A stretch of DNA of 64,000 nucleotides, from the NCBI GenBank assembly GCA_948567375.1, contig OX419760.1, positions 52,700,001 to 52,764,000 on the forward strand, read 5' to 3'. Below, piece after piece: positions 59,352-64,000 of the stretch. The number at the start of each line of letters is the position of its first letter. The stretch's first letter is position 1. The position numbers and the translations under genes were made by a program. A model generated the notes under the pieces. It saw only the letters and a list, made by a program, of their open reading frames with translations. It was not told the DNA's origin and ran no database searches. The DNA is from Lunularia cruciata (taxonomy: Eukaryota > Streptophyta > Marchantiopsida > Lunulariales > Lunulariaceae).

Positions 59352-61134
59352 TCGTACAAGGAATAGACAAAAAAAGGTAAAATGGAGCCAAGCCCCAATA
59401 GAGTCTATATGAGAAATCTACCCTATTGCACCTATGACAACCGAGCTATGCAAATCGTATGGTCTACAAACAACGAGAGCATCCGAAGAAGCATCACCTA
59501 GTGTGATTGCTCTCCTAGATTGCACTACCAGCCATTGCTATCTTTAGAACAATGGACACATGCTGCTTAAAATATATCACAAAGTAGGAGAGTAAGAGTG
59601 GTACCCTCGGCACCTAACATGATAAGCTCTCATGCACTCCCTAACAAATGTGTCAAATATTATGTCCATCGCTCCATATAACTCCAAGGCTAGAGTACAA
59701 AGAGGTGACCTTGCTACATGCCCCTATACTTGGAGACCTTGCAACCTACTGTTGCACTCGCCGCCCATCCAAGAGGATGGGTAATCATTCCTTCCAAAAT
59801 TGTATCCCGCAATGTGTTCCTAACCACAACATCCGCTATTGTCACCTGATCATCTTGGACCAAGTATAAATCTGCCTTGACACTTGTAGTCTACAAAGCA
59901 TATGGACGTTCCCTCCAAGCCAAGTATCCACTCTCTCGTGCCATAGCAAACACTATGTCCCTAATTAGCATCATGGGTAGTTATCCTTTGTCCTCCAAAA
60001 GGACACCGTGTCATATGGACCGTTGTTGCATCTAGTGTAGAACCACACTCACAAGTTGAGTAATGAAGATGCAAATGGGTGGACCAAACCTAGGCAAAAC
60101 CTCATCGTTGTAGAGAAAGTAGCTAGTGCAAGTCAGAATGCCCTACTGCATAGTTGAGCTAAATTCCAAGATCTTGCTTCCTTGCCGGAGCAAGAGCAAA
60201 GATGTGCTCTAGTAGCCTGAGGAATGGACGAGTCAACTAAGAGAGAATGTAGCGTATGCTCACACTATCGCTCCATCAAGGAAGATTGTAAACCTCTAGT
60301 CCAATCTAACAATAATGAATCAAAAGATGGAAAGTCCTCTTGTGCACGTGGGGAAAGACTATCTCTTGTCTACCGTAGTAACATCTAGAGAGAATAAGAT
60401 CCCTTTTCCACCTCTACCACATAAGTCTCCAAAACCGGCCTGTCAACAACCACAAAACAAGAGGAAAGTAGGGGTACCAAGAGAGCCCAACTACCCAAAA
60501 GGCCTATAGGTGTCATCTCCTCTATAGATAGCAAGCCAACCCCTCCACACAAGATTGGCAAAGCTATCTATCTATCGTGCCAAATCCCTTGTCATGCACT
60601 CAAAAGTCCTTGGTCCAATAATATCACCAAAGATTCCCATAATCCTCCTATCAAAGGCTCTCATGCATGATAGGAAAGAGGAGGGAAGAATTGTGCATAT
60701 GAGGTACATTGCTCGACAAGTGATACTCGAGGAGAGTATACCAAATGCCACCTGCGGATCTCCTAGTAACAAAAGGTCATCCACATGGAGAACATCCTAT
60801 GCAAGGGTAGCGTCTAAGAAGAGTGTGACAAAATTTTTGAATCTTACCGGCACTCCAAGAACACGTAGTCCATTTGTAGATTTGATACATCCCTCTAGAA
60901 GCTCAAGGTGGAGAGAGATACTTAAAAGGGACCATGTTGTGCATTTTGACACCTTGACTCTCAAGCCAACTAGATGTAGCTAGGTAGTCAAGTGATCAAA
61001 GGCCTGCCTAATCTGATATACAAGGCCCACAATCTGTGTATCATCTGCCAAGGAAGGAAAAACATAACCTAGCATGGCCAAAGTAGTAGATAGTAGAGCT
61101 CTAAAGTGAGCCATGGCAAATAAGGGTCCCCCTA
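59352..61134 (-). mobile_element. Truncated LINE, minus strand
   Basis: Runs on the minus strand from the RT to the hairpin TGGAGCCAAGCCCCA near 59382; the last ~50 bp of the 3' end are absent. The frame at 60572–60784 (DPQVAFGILSSSI, FDRRIMGIFGDIIGPRTFEC) matches the longer LINE. The 5' limit at 61134 falls at the G-rich RT motif, where chromovirus LTR sequence begins. Many shifts. Confidence 0.82.
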
Positions 61135-61239
61135 AAGTGTAAAAGACCAAAACCGAGGAGAGAAATAGAAGAATGGAACCTCACATTGGGACACTTGAAT
61201 GAGTGAAAACTCCAAATGCCTAACATGAGCTTTGGCCTT

Positions 61240-61251
61240 GGTATTTATAGG
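61240..61251 (-). promoter_or_regulatory. TATA box of the right chromovirus LTR
   Basis: CCTATAAATACC on the minus strand, identical to the left LTR. It is about 310 bp from the LTR start, consistent with the end of U3. Confidence 0.7.
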
Positions 61252-61268
61252 TAGCATACAAGACTCTT

Positions 61269-61493
61269 GAAGCTTCTCAAGAAGCTTCCTTGAGCCGCTT
61301 TCTTGGAGTGCAAGCCAAGTTAACTAGGAAGCTTCTCAAGAAGCTTCCTTTTAGAAGCCGCCTACTTGGCATGCAAGCTAAGCTAGTTAGAAGCTTCTAG
61401 AAGCTTCCTTCTAGAAGCTACCTACTTAAGGCGCAAGTTAACTAGTTGGGAAGTTTCCCAAGAAGCTTCTTAGATGCTTCTAGAATATTCTAG
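61269..61493 (-). promoter_or_regulatory. Heat-shock-element cluster in the right chromovirus LTR
   Basis: Paired units at 61269–61276, 61281–61288, 61328–61335 and 61340–61347. A four-unit element with exact 5-bp spacing, GAAGCTTCTAGAAGCTTC, is at 61390–61407, followed by TTCTAGAA at 61409–61416. Another pair is at 61462–61469 and a three-unit element at 61478–61490 lies in CTAGAATATTCTAG (61480–61493). All lie upstream of the TATA box in LTR orientation. Confidence 0.7.
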
Positions 61494-61560
61494 GCTATTT
61501 TGTCTTATTCTCTACTTCGTAAGCCCGACTAACTTCGTCTCTAAACTCCATATTGTTACA

Positions 61561-64000
61561 TATTCCCCCGCCGCTAGTTGGTGACGTCCTCGGTGCCAAT
61601 AAAGCTTCAAAGTCCTTGATGGCCATCTGTGCATTCTGGAGGTGAGAAAGAGGTTCCCATGTGGCATCATGAAGGGGATACCCTTTCCAAAGGACCTTGT
61701 ACTCTGTATGTTGGCGACGGCCTCGTTGAATATGGCGACGCACAAGGATACGATCAACTTCGTACTCCTCATGATCATTGATAGGGATAGGAAGAGGAGG
61801 AGGTTGGACTCAAGAGGAAAAGGAAGAAGGGTTAGGAACAAAGGGTTTTAACTTGGAAACATGAAAGACAGGATGGATACGCATGTGACAAGGTAAGGCA
61901 AGTCAATAAGCAATAGGAGAGATAATGTGGGTGATATCAAAGGGTCCTATCCAATTAGGAGCAAGTTTATGAACTTGGGTATCAAGTGGGAGAGGGAGGT
62001 TACTAGAGGATAGCATGACTTTATCACCAGCTTCAAAGGTGAGATCACAACGATGATGGTCCACATATTGTTTTTGGCGATTCTGAGCAACAAGGAGGTG
62101 AGATTTGGCTTGTTGGAGAGATTGAGATATAGTGGTCAACAATGTAGAAGTATGAGGAACCTGAGAGGGAGGGGGAGCAAGAAGAGAATCTGGAACAAGC
62201 AGATCTTGGCCAAAATTGAGAAAGAAGGGAGAAAATCCGGTGCTTGCCTGTTTGGAATTGTTGTAGGCAAATTTTGCAGCTGCAAGACATTCATCCCAGT
62301 TGGTATGGTGGACATTGACAAAGGCCTGCAACATATCCTCCAATGTACGATTGGCGTGTTTGGTTTGTCCATCAGTTTGAGGATGATAGGCCGTGGACAA
62401 AGCAAGCTTGGTGCCGAGTATTTGGAAGAGTGCTTGCCAAAACTTCCCGGTAAATTAAGGATCACCATCGGAGATGAGTACACATGGCATCCCATGATGC
62501 TTGAAGACATTGTCGAAGTAGATTTGCGCTAAGGTTGGAGCATCCATGGTATCACAGGTTGGTGCCAAGTGGATTTGCTTACTAAGCTTATCCACAAATA
62601 CCATGATTGCGGTGTATCCTTGTTTTGTCTTTGGCAAGGATGTGATGAGATCCAAGCTCACATGCTCCCAACGAGCGGATGGAATGGCAAGTGGTTGAAG
62701 GAATCCACTCGGCTTCTGGTTGTTGGCCTTGTTCCGTTGGCAACTCTCACATGATCGAACAAAGTCTTGAACATCTCGTGTCATGTTGGGCCACCACCAT
62801 TGGCGTTGGAGGGTGCCCAAGGTCTTGTCCACTCCCATGTGACCAGCTATTGGTAAATCATGGGCTTCTTGAAGGCGCACAAGTCGAAGATCACCTTTGG
62901 CCGGTACATAGATCTGGTTTGCATGGAATAAAATGCCTTCCTTGAAGGAGAAGGTGTTGTACTCCTTGTCACGTGCTGTTAGACGACCGTGTATCATTTG
63001 GAAGAAGAGATCTTGTTGTAGAGCTGATTGAAACTCATTATGGACCTTAGGGTCAATGGAGACCGTTGTAATTGCCGCCGTGATGAGAGGAAGATCCTTC
63101 AAATCAGGTCGTCGTGATAGAGCATCGGGGATAACATGGAACAAACTTGGTTTGTACTCTCAAGTTTGATGTCAAACAATTGGAGTTGCTCTTCCCATTG
63201 ATGATGCCGACTCTTCATGTGCTCCAAGTGTAAGGTCTGCAACAATGGCTTGTGATCAGTTCGCATGATCACTTGTTTCCCCAAGAGATAATGCCTCCAT
63301 ATCTTGGTGGCATATACCATTGCAAGTTGTTCCCGATCTCAAGCAGAGTAATTTCTTTCAGTTGTATTTAGTCGACGAGACACAAAGGCAATAGGATGTA
63401 GTCCATCTGGAAATTATTGTTGCAACACAACTCCAATTGCAAAGTTAGAAGCATCAAAATCAACCACACAAGGTAGTTGAGGATCATATGGTTGAAGAAT
63501 AGGTCTTGATGACACCATATGCTTTAACTTCTAGAATGCTTCTTCATGCTTGGTGGTCCACTGGAAGCTCAAGTTCTTTCCCAAGAGGTCAGTCAATGGT
63601 GCAGCCACATGAGCATAATAGTGGATGAACCGTCGGTAAAAACTGGCCAATCCATTGAATGCTCGTACTTTTGTAGCATCCTTTGGGGTAGGCCAATCAG
63701 TAATGGCCTTGATCTTCTCTTCTTCCATCTTGATCTCCTCTGATGAGATCTTATGACCCAAGAAGGTAACCTCCTTCTGCCAAAAAGCACACTTTGACTT
63801 CTTGCAGTAAAATTTCCATTGTCATAATTGTCTTAGGACTTCTTGCACATGATTCATGTGTTCTGCCTCTGTCCTGCTATAGATTAAGATATCATCTAAG
63901 AACACCACCACGGATTGATCCAATAGTCCCTCCAACACCCGATGCATCTGATCCATGAAGACAGCTGGAGCATTAGTGAGTCCGAAAGGTAGAACTCTCC
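61561..64000 (-). pseudogene. Chromovirus (Ty3/gypsy) pol with chromodomain, right copy, cut by window end
   Basis: Minus-strand pol. RT: catalytic [12 protein letters not shown] at about 63880–63915, then GHKISSEEIKMEEEKIKAI and GLASFYRRFI (63531–63761). RNase H: HYLLGKQVIMRTDHKPLLQ (63099–63320). Integrase: HHCC finger GHMGVDKTLGTLQ…CESCQRNK, the core Asp in HVSLDLITSLP, LISDGDP, STAYHPQTDGQT and the Glu in NRTLEDML (61903–63144). Then the YPILS/HVSKLK-like linker and a chromodomain with EYKVLWKGYPLHDATWEPL (about 61600–61770). Breaks seen: a single TAA at 62455–62457 inside the integrase core, with the same frame resuming after it, and shifts near 61850 and in RNase H. gag and protease lie outside the window. 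Confidence 0.88.

Larger units (their letters stand above)
61135..61560 (-). repeat. LTR of chromovirus, right copy (3' LTR)
   Basis: Begins TGTAACAATATGG at 61560 on the minus strand, after a polypurine tract (GGCGGGGGAATA). The downstream end is cut at the LINE border. It matches the left LTR (34560–35122) and is dense in GAAGCTTC palindromes. Confidence 0.8.

Overview
The window looks like nuclear DNA of a land plant. It holds four spliced genes with ordinary GT–AG introns. One encodes a NARROW LEAF 1 (NAL1) type trypsin-fold protein, a plant family, and another a plant-type ribosomal protein eL34. They sit in a background of decayed plant-style transposons: Ty3/gypsy elements (a chromovirus and an Athila/Ogre-like lineage), zinc-finger LINEs with an apparent restriction-like endonuclease, PIF/Harbinger and pogo-like DNA transposons. 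The LINE type, and protein details that differ from the usual flowering-plant versions, make me lean to a non-seed plant (bryophyte, lycophyte or fern), but the sequence alone does not settle this.

Layout. 1–9 kb is transposon debris: the start of an Athila/Ogre-like element on the minus strand (zinc-knuckle ORF, leader, primer-binding site, LTR to 2084), a Harbinger fragment, 5'-truncated LINEs, and a pogo-like transposase relic next to a 4 x 54 bp repeat. 9.3–30 kb is the gene island: NAL1-like gene (11.2–13.8 kb, +), GPI mannosyltransferase 1/PIG-M (15.7–17.8 kb, +), one nearly full-length but broken LINE (19.3–22.6 kb, -), and a class A FAD monooxygenase (25.35–27.87 kb, +). 30–54 kb is again transposon-rich: LTR copies, a diverged LINE, a chromovirus relic, an Athila/Ogre-like gag–protease–RT–RNase H block, an unrecognised coiled-coil-like region with a long GA/CT microsatellite, and a Harbinger transposase split by an LTR. 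55–58 kb has single-copy-looking DNA with the eL34 gene (57.1–58.0 kb, -). 58–64 kb has two LINE copies arranged tail to tail, then a better-preserved chromovirus that runs off the window end.

The four genes are housekeeping or developmental and show no operon-like or clustered relation. Their exon joins were checked by phase: each model gives an uninterrupted protein of the expected family length (about 592, 442, 422 and 122 residues).

The most unusual signal is in the chromovirus LTRs. Both copies carry a dense array of heat-shock-element units (alternating GAA/TTC), including an identical perfect match to the classical HSE consensus, placed just upstream of the LTR TATA box. This suggests a heat-responsive Ty3/gypsy family, analogous to the unrelated Copia element ONSEN. 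Other notable signals are a conserved zinc-knuckle ORF upstream of gag, a LINE 3' end with two hairpins repeated through the window, a tail-to-tail LINE inverted repeat of about 1 kb per arm, and a perfect 19-bp hairpin between two genes.
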